A model generated the notes under the pieces. The model saw only the letters and a list, made by a program, of their open reading frames with translations, made no database searches and had not been told where the DNA came from. Shown here one piece after another: positions 30,129-39,202 of a DNA stretch of 64,000 nucleotides; position 1 is the first letter of the stretch, and each line of letters starts with the position of its first letter. The DNA is taken from NCBI GenBank assembly GCA_006503475.1, contig RSEH01000221.1, positions 1 through 64,000 on the forward strand. Direction: 5' to 3'. A program made the position numbers and the translations under genes. Source of the stretch: Stentor roeselii (taxonomy: Eukaryota > Ciliophora > Heterotrichea > Heterotrichida > Stentoridae).

Positions 30129-31451
30129 ATGATAAAGTTTAATTTATTGAAAGTTGAAGGACTTGGTGACCTGTCACAGGCGGAGTGCCTCGTATTTGTT
30201 GATGAAGAACTAGTCAGCCAATCCTGCGACCTGCTTGCTTTCGGCGTTACTTTGAATCCTTTTCGCAATTCAGTTAGGTTCGTTGTGCTTGACCGGCCTA
30301 GTGGCTTGCTTATTTCAAGTTTGCAGTTTTTTTCTGATATTTTTGAGCAGCCAGGACTCACCTGGTTGCCGCTTTTCTTGAGTGACGAGAACTTGATCCG
30401 GGAAATACCGGAAAATGTGCAGGGGCCTAGGGTTTTACTTGATGTTCAAATGGAACTCATGCAAGAACATCTGGTTTTCACTGAAAGTTCTGAATCTATT
30501 GAAGATTTTTCTCTTTCCAAACAAAAAGAAGAAAATTCAGTCCACCCTGAAGTGATTGGACTTCGAATAAAACTCACAGAATTGGAAAATTCGTTAAATC
30601 TTGTCAAAAGAAATTCAGAAGTCGAACTAGAAGAAGTTGTTAGAAAAAGCAAGGAAAAAATCATGAAACTTAAACAGAGATTGGTGAAAAGCTCTGCATT
30701 TTTGATGGAAAAAGAAGAGAAGTTTGAAAGTGCTGTTAAAGAAATTCATCGTTTGAAGGAAAGTCTGGAAAAAATGAGAAAGGAAAAAAAAGATCTTGAA
30801 GAAAAAGTAGAAAAATTTGAAAGACTTTCTGAAACTTTTTACAATTCTTTGCAAGTTGATAAAAGCCGAATGTTTCTTGAAAACAATAAAAAAAACCTGC
30901 AAATATTTAGAGAATCTGAAGTTTTTATCATTCCTTCTTACCCGATTCAAGAAAAGTCTCAAGAAATTTACAACTTATCTTCAAAACTCGTCGAAATCGA
31001 AAAAAAACTAAAAAAATACTCGAATTTCGAGCGAATTGAAAAAAAACTACAAAACATTCTCCATTCCTTAAACGTCGAAGGTCTTTTAAAGCTATCAGAC
31101 GAGGCAGTTTATATAATCGGCAACAAAAAAATCAACCTAGTTCTAAAAAAAGACTCTTTACAAGTACGATGTGGAGGATATTTAAAGACTTTCGAAGCAT
31201 ACATCGCAAACTGTTGCAGTCAAGACATTCAAAACTTTCTCAAATCGAGAAACAGCAAAGAAAGCTCTCCAGTAAAAAGCAATTCAAGGTCCAACAACGG
31301 TTTCGACTGTGAAAAAATACAGAATTCTGTTATTAACAAATCATTTGAATTAGACTTCAAAGTCCCTCTTCACAAAACCAGATCAAAAATAATAAACAAG
31401 CTGAAGTTATTCGAGCCTCTAGCCCAAAGTTTAAGTTCTCGTCACATGTAG
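30129..31451 (+). CDS. Coiled-coil protein with GAS2/GAR-like C-terminal motif
   Basis: The protein has 440 residues. The N-terminal 110 residues may form a beta-rich, C2-like domain, then a long coiled coil spans about 130-245 and a helical patch 270-310. Near 322-362 the segment VYIIGNKKINLVLKKDSLQVRCGGYLKTFEAYI is split here as VYIIGNKKIN, then VRCGGYLKTFEAY; it resembles the microtubule-binding GAR domain of GAS2 proteins (VRVGGGW..F), a moderate match. The tail is basic and Ser rich. A cytoskeletal role is likely. There is a single exon and a very short shared leader with the SH3 gene. Confidence 0.7.
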   Translation: MIKFNLLKVEGLGDLSQAECLVFVDEELVSQSCDLLAFGVTLNPFRNSVRFVVLDRPSGLLISSLQFFSDIFEQPGLTWLPLFLSDENLIREIPENVQGPRVLLDVQMELMQEHLVFTESSESIEDFSLSKQKEENSVHPEVIGLRIKLTELENSLNLVKRNSEVELEEVVRKSKEKIMKLKQRLVKSSAFLMEKEEKFESAVKEIHRLKESLEKMRKEKKDLEEKVEKFERLSETFYNSLQVDKSRMFLENNKKNLQIFRESEVFIIPSYPIQEKSQEIYNLSSKLVEIEKKLKKYSNFERIEKKLQNILHSLNVEGLLKLSDEAVYIIGNKKINLVLKKDSLQVRCGGYLKTFEAYIANCCSQDIQNFLKSRNSKESSPVKSNSRSNNGFDCEKIQNSVINKSFELDFKVPLHKTRSKIINKLKLFEPLAQSLSSRHM

Positions 31452-31559
31452 TTAAATAACTACCTGAATCATCAGATTCTCTAAGAAGTCTTAATCAATG
31501 CAATAAAAAGGAAAAGTAACTTAATGTAAGTTCTTAATTTATATCTGAAAATTAAATAA

Positions 31560-33581
31560 ATGAATGGAATAACCCCAGTCCTCGAAATTAATGAGCCTCA
31601 ATCCGAAGTTCTTCGCCGTAGGTCCTCAGAAATAAGCGATTTTCAAGACTTCGGCCCTGCAGACTTATGCATAGTCACAAGAGAATACAAACCAAGAGGT
31701 TTAAAAAAGCTTCTAAACAAGCCTTACCAAAGCACAAGTTTCCACTTCATTTACGGAGTTAACACCTCATCAGTCACCAGCATCGCAGCTTACTTTAAAC
31801 GTCTTTCTGACACTTTTTCTAACATCCGAAAAGAAGTGATCATCTCTGGATGTTTCTGCACTTTTGATATTTTTAACAAATGTGACGTGCGAGTTGAAAT
31901 CGAGATGCCAGGACATACATCGATGTTCGTCATTGACAGTCTTGGGCGAAAACAAGAGCCAACTGATGAGAACTGGAAAGGGTGTTATTTGAGTTCTGTT
32001 CTAAGGTTTTTATACCCCAGGTACTCAGTCGCTTCTTTTAAAGACATGTTTGAGACACCTTCGGATATTCATCGATTTTTTGAGATCGCTGAAGAGTATT
32101 GGCCGAAACTCGGATTTGTTTTAGGAGACTTGGAAGATGTCGGGCAATATGGAGTGAATCTCCTTTTTCCTGGAGTGAATCGGTTTTTGCTTACTAGACA
32201 ACTGCACCTACTGCATCAGTCTGTTTATAAGAAAATGATTGAAAAGGACCCGCTTTTTCTGGCGTTTTTTTCTGAGTCTAGTGTGAAAATCGCGAAATTC
32301 GATGAAATTTTGACACTACTTTCAAATCAGTTAAAAATCACACCACATGCATTTCCACTTTACTTCTCGATTAGCAGGGCTTATTATAAAAAAGGAGATT
32401 TTGAACAGGCTGCTAAGATCTGCCAGTTCTTAGTTGAACTTAATTTGGAGGTTTTTGAGTATTGGGAACTTCTTATTAAAACATTCATCAAAATGCAGAA
32501 TTTCGCTTGTGCTTTGATTTGCTTGAATAACCTGCCTTTATATTCAGTAAATTGCAGAAACTTTGAAGTTTCTGCTAAAAATTTGCAGAGACCTGAAACG
32601 CTTTCTTGTTCAGCTGATAAAAACTTCTGGACAACGCCTAAAGACCCTGATTTTATCGCTTTTGAACATGTTTCGTCTTCGAAAAGTGTGAAGGAAAGGT
32701 CTTTGTTGAAGAAGCTGCAGGGTTTGCCTTCAGCAAAATACACAGGCGGCTACCGACGTGGTTACAAGTTATTAGTTAAAATCGAAAAAGCTTTGGAATG
32801 GGACAACCTGTTGAAAATCAGATCTGACAACTTAAGAAGATCAAATCTTCAAATCGATGACCCTGAATCTGAAAGTATTTCAACTGACCTAAACAGGTCA
32901 GGTTTCATTAGAACCGTATATGAAAGTATTGAATATTCCGTAAACATCGACACCAGAATCGACTTTTCAATTCAACCCGCTCAATGTTTGACAGTCCGAA
33001 ACTACTTCTTAAGCGAAAATCCAGTAAATAAACTTGCCAAGCTTTTTGACTTTTCTCATCGTCAGCAGAGTGAGGGTACAAGTGACTTTTTCGCAAGTCT
33101 TCACATGGACTTGAAGTCAGTTTATGAGTGGCAAAAAGAAGTGAGCAACATTCAGGTCTTGTACGACTCTTCTCAAAGTAAATCTTATTCAGAAATTCCT
33201 TATTCAGGAGAAGTCTGGCTTTTAAGAGCCATGCTTTCTGAAAGGCTTATGAGGTTCAAGTCGGCTTTAAGGGCTTATGAGTACGTCACCCAAAAAGGCT
33301 TTTCTTTGTTTGCTTGGTCGAGAATTATTCATCTTACTGCTAGAGCTGGATGTCCTGCAAATACTATTAAAGCCGTTGTGGAAGTCATGAAATTTGTTGA
33401 AATGCAAAAAGTCTTTTTTGATAAAATTCCTCCTTGGATTGAATGTGTCTTGGCTCGACTTTGTAAGGAATGTGGAGTTAGACAGGTCATTAGTTTGATC
33501 AAAGAACACCCTGCCAAGTTTAAGGTTTTAGAGGAAGCTGTTGGAAAATTAAAGTATTGGGAAGTAGAAGGGTCGCGATGA
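31560..33581 (+). CDS. ChAPs (Bud7/Bch1-like, exomer) family protein, TPR-rich
   Basis: The protein has 673 residues. The N-terminal GPADLCIVTREYKP followed by FHFIYGVNTSSVTS resembles the start of ChAPs proteins, which with Chs5 form the exomer coat that exports cargo from the trans-Golgi. TPR-like helical pairs follow (FSISRAYYKKGDFEQAAKIC, LLRAMLSERLMRFKSALRAY). I rely on memory of family wording, so the assignment is moderate; TPR architecture is clear. A trafficking role would fit the flippase, ArfGAP and DENN genes nearby. The stop is TGA. Confidence 0.62.
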   Translation: MNGITPVLEINEPQSEVLRRRSSEISDFQDFGPADLCIVTREYKPRGLKKLLNKPYQSTSFHFIYGVNTSSVTSIAAYFKRLSDTFSNIRKEVIISGCFCTFDIFNKCDVRVEIEMPGHTSMFVIDSLGRKQEPTDENWKGCYLSSVLRFLYPRYSVASFKDMFETPSDIHRFFEIAEEYWPKLGFVLGDLEDVGQYGVNLLFPGVNRFLLTRQLHLLHQSVYKKMIEKDPLFLAFFSESSVKIAKFDEILTLLSNQLKITPHAFPLYFSISRAYYKKGDFEQAAKICQFLVELNLEVFEYWELLIKTFIKMQNFACALICLNNLPLYSVNCRNFEVSAKNLQRPETLSCSADKNFWTTPKDPDFIAFEHVSSSKSVKERSLLKKLQGLPSAKYTGGYRRGYKLLVKIEKALEWDNLLKIRSDNLRRSNLQIDDPESESISTDLNRSGFIRTVYESIEYSVNIDTRIDFSIQPAQCLTVRNYFLSENPVNKLAKLFDFSHRQQSEGTSDFFASLHMDLKSVYEWQKEVSNIQVLYDSSQSKSYSEIPYSGEVWLLRAMLSERLMRFKSALRAYEYVTQKGFSLFAWSRIIHLTARAGCPANTIKAVVEVMKFVEMQKVFFDKIPPWIECVLARLCKECGVRQVISLIKEHPAKFKVLEEAVGKLKYWEVEGSR

Positions 33582-33855
33582 AAATAGAAATTAAATAGGT
33601 TGCCTTGTTGTGGTTTATAAGAATTAATAGATTTTTCATCTGGTTTCTTGTAGAGATTTAATTTATCACTGGATCTTGTTAATCAACAGTTTAAATTGCT
33701 TAACTCAAAAAAACCCCTAAAAATTCTCCTAATTCACTTAAAACTCTTTTTCAATCAACAGTTCAAATCGATAACTCTTAAAAAGTCATTAAATATCTTC
33801 CAATAATTAAATTCTCAATCTTTCCTCAAGCCATAAACCACTGACCAGTATAAAA

Positions 33856-34797
33856 ATGAATAATCGTCCAGGAACTTTAATAGTCAGGCCGATTTGCGGC
33901 AAACTATTGCGAGACACCGACTTCCTCACGAAGATGGACCCGTATTGCGTGATAGCCTGCGGAAGTCAAAGACAAAAGACAAGAATCGCATCAGGAGCAG
34001 GAAAAACGCCGAACTGGTCTGACCAGCTGGTATTTAAAAAGAACTTCGAAGACATGATCTCGATTTCTGTATGGGACTACGACGGCAACTCAAAGGATGA
34101 CTTGATTGGAGAAGGGTCAGTTTCGATTTCTAGGATCACGGCAACTCCGAATTGGGAGGACTGGGTGGATATTGTTTATAAAGGAAGGAAGTCGGGAGAA
34201 GTTAGGCTTAATGTGACTTTTACACCTGATGCTAATGCTCAAGGGGCGTATCCACAGGGTGGGACTGGAATGCATGGAGCACCTCCTACGACAATTGTTT
34301 ATATGAATTATCCTCCTCAGCCTCCACCTTACCCTGCTTATCCTCCAAGTGGATACGGCACAGTCCCTCAACAAGCGCCTCCAAGTTACCCTGCTTACCC
34401 TCCGAGTTACCCAGCCTATCCTCCAGCTCCTCCGACGCATCATCAGCCAGCTTATCCGCCCGCTCCTCAAGGTCCTCCAGGATACCCAGCAGTTCCTCAA
34501 GGAGCCCCTGGATATTCAACAATTCCTCAAGGTCCTCCAGGATACCCAGCAGCTCCTCAAGGTGCTCCTGGATATTCAACAGTCCCTCAAGGTGCTCCTG
34601 GATATTCGACAGTCCCTCAAGGTCCTCCAGGTTATTCGACAGTTCCTCAAGGTGCTCCAGGTTATCCACCTCCTCATCAAGCGCCTCCTCCAGGGTACCC
34701 TCCTTCAGGTTACGCCCCAAGCCAAGGAAGTTACCCAGGCGGTTCTTATCCAGGTCATTACCCTCCTCAATACCCAGGCTACCCACAATCCTACTAG
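33856..34797 (+). CDS. C2-domain protein with PQG(P/A)PGY repeat tail
   Basis: The protein has 313 residues. Residues 5-118 form a C2 domain: LRDTDFLTKMDPYCVI and VWDYDGNSKDDLIGEG carry the calcium-binding aspartates, and NWSDQLVFK fits the core. The rest is low-complexity Pro/Tyr/Gln/Gly, with decapeptide repeats of the form PQGxPGYxxx (34465-34674). This resembles SRC2-like and annexin-type C2 proteins with sticky Pro/Tyr tails that act at membranes in a calcium-dependent way. The gene is first of three on the same strand with 20-bp and 6-bp gaps. Confidence 0.88.
   Translation: MNNRPGTLIVRPICGKLLRDTDFLTKMDPYCVIACGSQRQKTRIASGAGKTPNWSDQLVFKKNFEDMISISVWDYDGNSKDDLIGEGSVSISRITATPNWEDWVDIVYKGRKSGEVRLNVTFTPDANAQGAYPQGGTGMHGAPPTTIVYMNYPPQPPPYPAYPPSGYGTVPQQAPPSYPAYPPSYPAYPPAPPTHHQPAYPPAPQGPPGYPAVPQGAPGYSTIPQGPPGYPAAPQGAPGYSTVPQGAPGYSTVPQGPPGYSTVPQGAPGYPPPHQAPPPGYPPSGYAPSQGSYPGGSYPGHYPPQYPGYPQSY
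34465..34674 (+). repeat. 30-bp tandem coding repeat (about seven units)
   Basis: Seven units of about 30 bp begin with cctcaaggt(g)ctcc at 34465, 34495, 34525 and so on. They encode PQG(A/P)PGY(S/P)(T/A)(V/I/A). Units differ at third positions, so the array is not freshly expanded, but its length may vary between strains. Confidence 0.85.
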
Positions 34798-34819
34798 TTA
34801 ACTTTCTCCATAAACTCAA

Positions 34820-35518
34820 ATGAAATGGGAATATTTAGCCTACGCAGCAGTAGCAGCAACAACAGTAGCAGCAATAACAGGAGCATACTTCTATCATCAT
34901 TCAAACACATGCGCTTCTGGAATCATTCTGAAACAAGTGATAAAAAAGTCAACTTATATCCAAATAATCCAAGAAATGCGAGAATTCACGAATTCCGGCT
35001 ACCAAAAAAAACTCAAAGAATTTCGAGAAAAGCGTCGAAAGCTAGACCCAGAGTCTTTAGAATATGAAAAATTAGTGATTTCATTTAACCATGAAAGTAA
35101 ATCACTCGTTGAACAAGCTCAAGAATTAGTCTTGAAAAAGTATCGACTAACTCAAAGTCACTTTGAAGATTCAGTCAATTTTTACGATTCAGACCCAGAA
35201 CTTCAGAATCTGGTGATCAACGTTTTTGACACTTTTATCAGTGTGAAAGAAGAACAGTTACTGGGACTAGAAGAGACTAAAAGAATTTTAGACTATTACC
35301 AAAGTCGACTGAAAGAATACGAGTCTGACTGTCCAGACCTGGAGGAGTACATGATAATCAACAACAAAATAGAAGATGAGGTTTTCAAGTTATTTTCAAT
35401 TGAAATCGAGGTGATGAACGCCTCTTGGGAAATTTACAAGAAAGAGATTGAAGACATGTATGAAGCTATTCGCAACCAAACTTACTGTGTTTTAGCTTCA
35501 ACTGATAACTCTTTTTAG
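34820..35518 (+). CDS. Membrane-anchored helical protein, 232 aa
   Basis: Not recognised. An N-terminal hydrophobic segment (residues about 5-26, LAYAAVAATTVAAITGAYFY) looks like a signal anchor. The rest is acidic and basic helix with a likely coiled coil (about 60-100), ending in a short Ser/Cys tail. No catalytic motif. It starts 20 bp after the C2 gene and ends 6 bp before the SDR gene on the same strand. Confidence 0.7.
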   Translation: MKWEYLAYAAVAATTVAAITGAYFYHHSNTCASGIILKQVIKKSTYIQIIQEMREFTNSGYQKKLKEFREKRRKLDPESLEYEKLVISFNHESKSLVEQAQELVLKKYRLTQSHFEDSVNFYDSDPELQNLVINVFDTFISVKEEQLLGLEETKRILDYYQSRLKEYESDCPDLEEYMIINNKIEDEVFKLFSIEIEVMNASWEIYKKEIEDMYEAIRNQTYCVLASTDNSF

Positions 35519-35524
35519 GTAATA

Positions 35525-36223
35525 ATGGAAAAATTCGCAGTTGTCACTGGAGGGTCTTCTGGACTCGGTCTCAGTATCGCGGATTGTCTCAAGTCATCCG
35601 GTTTCCAAGTAATAGTCTGGGACAGGACACCTTCTACCAATCATTCCTTCATCCAATGCGACGTGTCTGACCCATCTTCAGTACAGCGAGCATTAGTCGA
35701 GTCCTTAAAACTAACAAAAAAATTCGATGTTTTAGTAAATTCCGCAGGAATAAGCATCGCGATTCCAACAGTTTCTCGTCGTTCAACACATGAACTCTCA
35801 GCATTCGAGGCAGTTTTAAAGGTGAACATCATTGGACTGTTCGATGTGACTCGGACTTTAACACCCTACATGAAAAACGGAGTAATTATCAACATTGCAA
35901 GTATGGCGGCTTCTGAAGGGCAAAGAGGACAAGCGGCCTACGCAGCAAGCAAAGCTGCAGTCGCAGGACTCACAATGCCCTTGTCAAGGGACCTGGCAAG
36001 TCGAGCAGTGAGAGTCGTTTGTCTGTGTCCTGGGGTTTTTGAGACTCCCATGGCAAAGTCTATCAATCCTGGGGTAAAGGAAAAGATTTTAGCAGGAGTC
36101 GCTCTGGGAAGATTCGGAAAACCTGAAGAACTTGCTCATGTTGTCAAGATGTGCGTTGAGAATCAGTATTTAAATGGATGCTGCATCAATTTGAATGGAG
36201 GAGGAATATTTCCGAATATTTAA
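35525..36223 (+). CDS. Short-chain dehydrogenase, HSD17B10-like
   Basis: The protein has 232 residues, a typical SDR size. It has TGGSSGLG (cofactor), NSAG, IASMAA (catalytic serine), YAASKAA (Tyr and Lys of the active site) and the C-terminal LNGGG. The order and wording (GQAAYAASKAAVAG, DLASRAVRV) fit mitochondrial HSD17B10, which oxidises 3-hydroxyacyl-CoA and steroids and is part of RNase P in animals. Function in the ciliate is inferred from similarity only. It ends 13 bp before the convergent copine gene. Confidence 0.85.
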   Translation: MEKFAVVTGGSSGLGLSIADCLKSSGFQVIVWDRTPSTNHSFIQCDVSDPSSVQRALVESLKLTKKFDVLVNSAGISIAIPTVSRRSTHELSAFEAVLKVNIIGLFDVTRTLTPYMKNGVIINIASMAASEGQRGQAAYAASKAAVAGLTMPLSRDLASRAVRVVCLCPGVFETPMAKSINPGVKEKILAGVALGRFGKPEELAHVVKMCVENQYLNGCCINLNGGGIFPNI

Positions 36224-36236
36224 GAAATTTAGAATG

Positions 36237-37700
36237 CTAGTGATAGTGGTTTAGGTAGTCCTCTAGTTGATGAGGAAGACGGTCGAGAACGAATGAACTG
36301 GCTTTTGATGGGGACTGAAAGTCTTTTAAACGTATAAATAAAATGTTTTCACGGCTTTGGGATGAGAATGAACTTGGTCGAAATGTTGACTCAGAGTTTA
36401 TCATGTGGTTTGAAACCTCAATGAAGACTATGGACAAAGGACTTGAAGATGTCTTTGCTAGCTGTTCTTGTAAAGCAATTACTGAAGATACTTCGCAGCA
36501 TAACATTATAAACAATATAAAATAACCTCCATTTGACTGATTTTTTAATGAATTCTGGAAGTCTTCAATCAATGGGCACAGGTTGCTATCTTCTGAAAAG
36601 ACTATCAAAGGGATTGAATCTCGATAACAGCTTAAAAACTCGTTCATTGAGGAAAAATCGAAGTCTCTTGACTCTTGTTTCAAGCTGAAAAAACCACTAA
36701 CTGGTTTCAATCTAGCTGAAGAAGCTCCAAATCCATAAACTTTAATCGAATTTTGATTGTAATCTTGTAAAAACTCATTGAATGATAAAATCAATTCCTC
36801 GTATCTCGTTTTTTTACTTGTTTCAATGTAATGCAAGGAATTCCGAAGGCTGCTATGACCGTTTCTTACTGTAAAGTCAACTGCAAAGCCAAAGCCGATC
36901 CACCCTCCTTCAAGTAAAAAGTCCACAAAAGAAAAATGAGTCTCAACAATTGCATTGATGACCTTCAAAACTCCTGAATTTTCATAATTTTTATTTTTCA
37001 TCTTCTTTTTTTGCTCAATTAGAGGAATTTCAAAGCCAGATGTCAAAATTTCTGATAAAGAAATAACCGCTGCTCCTATAAAATCGTCTTTTTTATTCCT
37101 GTCCCAGTCCCAAACTTCTATTCTTAGAGCTGTGTTGTTTGAAAGACCGCCTAGGACATCAGCTGATAAACTAAACTGCCTCCAAGTGGGGTTTAAAGTG
37201 TTTTTGATGATTTCACTGCGGAAGACTTCTGACCACCCCTGCTGGGTGCTTTTAAATATAAAAAAATAAGGATCTGACTTCCCGAAGATGTCTTTTTTGT
37301 CGACTTGTTTAGCTTCTAGTTGAATCTTGACTACTTCTGGAGTTTTTCGCTCTTCAGTGATGGAAAAAGCGAGTTTTTTCTCAGAATTTTCTAAAAGAAG
37401 TACTTTAGGTTTAGATACAAGAAGGGAGGATAAATTGCAAGACGTTGAAAAAGTTTCCTCTTCGAAGATATTAAGTAAAGAAAACTGTAACTTTTGAATA
37501 GACAACGGGAAAAAATTGACTTGAATCTTGTTGGTCCATTTCGAGGCATTGGCGCTGATCGATGATTCAGTTTTTCCCAATTCTACAAAAGAAGATGAGT
37601 CATAGTTGAACTCATATATAATACATTGAGAATCTTCCATATGATTCATTCCTAATGATTTCAAAGAAAAAGCAAGTTGATAGTGGTTGAATCTTTCCAT
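36237..37700 (-). CDS. Copine (two C2 domains plus vWA)
   Basis: The protein has 487 residues from the ATG at 37700; the frame extends a further 16 codons upstream, but the extra stretch is not typical. The second C2 domain is clear: DIFGKSDPYFFIF, TLNPTWRQFSLSA and VWDWDRNKKDDFIG hold the calcium aspartates. The vWA-like copine domain follows (GWIGFGFAVDFTVRNGHSSL, then KVYGFGASS). Copines bind phospholipids with calcium and recruit partners to membranes. The MIDAS-type DxTxSNG is altered to DFTVRNG, which is near the family norm. Confidence 0.9.
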   Translation of the reverse strand: MERFNHYQLAFSLKSLGMNHMEDSQCIIYEFNYDSSSFVELGKTESSISANASKWTNKIQVNFFPLSIQKLQFSLLNIFEEETFSTSCNLSSLLVSKPKVLLLENSEKKLAFSITEERKTPEVVKIQLEAKQVDKKDIFGKSDPYFFIFKSTQQGWSEVFRSEIIKNTLNPTWRQFSLSADVLGGLSNNTALRIEVWDWDRNKKDDFIGAAVISLSEILTSGFEIPLIEQKKKMKNKNYENSGVLKVINAIVETHFSFVDFLLEGGWIGFGFAVDFTVRNGHSSLRNSLHYIETSKKTRYEELILSFNEFLQDYNQNSIKVYGFGASSARLKPVSGFFSLKQESRDFDFSSMNEFLSCYRDSIPLIVFSEDSNLCPLIEDFQNSLKNQSNGGYFILFIMLCCEVSSVIALQEQLAKTSSSPLSIVFIEVSNHMINSESTFRPSSFSSQSRENILFIRLKDFQSPSKASSFVLDRLPHQLEDYLNHYH

Positions 37701-37753
37701 AATAATAATAATGGATACTAAATAGAAATGTGAACAATGTCTTATCAACTATC

Positions 37754-39148
37754 CTATAATTCACTTTTCTTATCAGAAAAATCAGGCTCAGGCCTCGTTC
37801 TTACATAGTTCCTGCTACCTGCAAGTGCATCATCTACAGCTTCTTGCATACATCGATATGAGTTGTCAGGACATTCGACTACACTGTGTCGCATCTTCTT
37901 GCCTCTTGAAATAACGAGACCTGATGTAAATGATTCTTTTATTAAAGGATACTTTTCACTGTTCACCCAAAAAATACTCACAGGGTCACTTTTGAAGTGA
38001 CCTGCAAGCTGGTCTAATACTTTTCGGACTTCAGGTGTTGGGTCGAAGTAAATAAGACAGAACTTGAAATCGTTTATGTTGCAGTTTCCTGTGTTGTAAA
38101 GACCGCGAGTCAGTTCTCGGGCTAGGATTAAAACTTCGTGGGCTTCAACTTTCTCGTCGATCCATCGCACTAGGTCTCTTCTCGAGAAACTACCTGGGTA
38201 TAGCTCGAATTTTGAAGGGGTTATCAGCATGAGACTGGGAAAACGAGGGATGTTGAACTTTTTTATCAGTTCTGTGTCGGTTGATCGGGTTTCCCCAAAA
38301 ACTACTTTTCCTTTAAACTCCCTCGAAAGCACTTTAACCAAAGGACTGGACTCTTTCCCCTCAATAAACGAGATAACTTTAACCTGTTCCAAATCACTAG
38401 CCAAGAACTCTTCCAAGTTATTCACATTAACAAACCTCAAAAATCCAGAAATCTTCTTCAAAACAAACTCATACATCGCATTAAAATTTCTTTCCCCAGT
38501 ATACTGTTCATGATCAACAATAGTACTTTCAGGAAAGAAAACAATACCAGGGTACTTTTTAACATTATACTCTTTACACAAGTCTTCATTTTCATCACAA
38601 TTAACAGCAGCGACTTTTGCAATTCCTTCAAGCCTCGCCGCTAAGGCATTCCACTCACCTGCGAAATGATGAGACAAGTCACATCGAGGTCCATAAAACT
38701 GAAGCATCCAAATTTCATTTCTGCGATAAAGACTTTTAAGATTATTGTCCTTTACCTCAACAACAGGTGAGTCCTCATATAAAAAGTGAGTCCTGTAGTA
38801 CATATTAGGATTTTTATACCCTGCATAGCAGTCATAAATCTCATCAACCGGGTACTTCATGCCTCCAACCGTGATTCCTTCTTCTCCAAATCGATCATAA
38901 ACCTCACGTTTTGCAGGGTTCATCAAAACTTCATAAGCCTGAGAAATTTTCATGAAAATTTGAGGGTCTTCCTCTTTATTCGGGTTCGTATCTGGATGTT
39001 TTTCACGGCTTAGCTTTTTAAAGGCCTTTTGAATTGTTTTCTCGTCAGCTGACCTGTCAACGCCGAGAAGTCTGTAGTAGTCAGCTGAGTGGACTGTGAG
39101 AAGAGAGCAAAGGACTAGTAGAAGCATGAAAGGAGATAATATTGCCAT
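37754..39148 (-). CDS. ER DnaJ-thioredoxin protein (DNAJC10/C16-like) with CxxS active site
   Basis: The protein has 464 residues. Residues 1-21 form a signal peptide (LLLVLCSLLTVHSA). The J domain is at about 23-89 with HPD in SREKHPDTNP. Thioredoxin-like domains follow: LQFYGPRCDLSHHFAGEW, then NVKKYPGIVFFP with the cis-proline. The active-site motif is CDLS where redox-active enzymes have CxxC, so the first domain is probably not a disulfide oxidase. The C-terminus ends KSEL, similar to KDEL retention signals. It resembles ER J-proteins that help fold or degrade secretory proteins, together with Sec63 here. Confidence 0.85.
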   Translation of the reverse strand: MAILSPFMLLLVLCSLLTVHSADYYRLLGVDRSADEKTIQKAFKKLSREKHPDTNPNKEEDPQIFMKISQAYEVLMNPAKREVYDRFGEEGITVGGMKYPVDEIYDCYAGYKNPNMYYRTHFLYEDSPVVEVKDNNLKSLYRRNEIWMLQFYGPRCDLSHHFAGEWNALAARLEGIAKVAAVNCDENEDLCKEYNVKKYPGIVFFPESTIVDHEQYTGERNFNAMYEFVLKKISGFLRFVNVNNLEEFLASDLEQVKVISFIEGKESSPLVKVLSREFKGKVVFGETRSTDTELIKKFNIPRFPSLMLITPSKFELYPGSFSRRDLVRWIDEKVEAHEVLILARELTRGLYNTGNCNINDFKFCLIYFDPTPEVRKVLDQLAGHFKSDPVSIFWVNSEKYPLIKESFTSGLVISRGKKMRHSVVECPDNSYRCMQEAVDDALAGSRNYVRTRPEPDFSDKKSEL

Positions 39149-39202
39149 TGGACTTGTATACGTGTTAAATTCTGGTTAGCTAATGGAGGATTATTTAATA
39201 AT

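Noticed and set aside
19090-33581. Possibility that TGA encodes Trp as in Blepharisma
   Set aside because: Conserved genes have no internal TGA and encode conserved tryptophans by TGG; TGA ends genes at 19090, 33581 and 10844.
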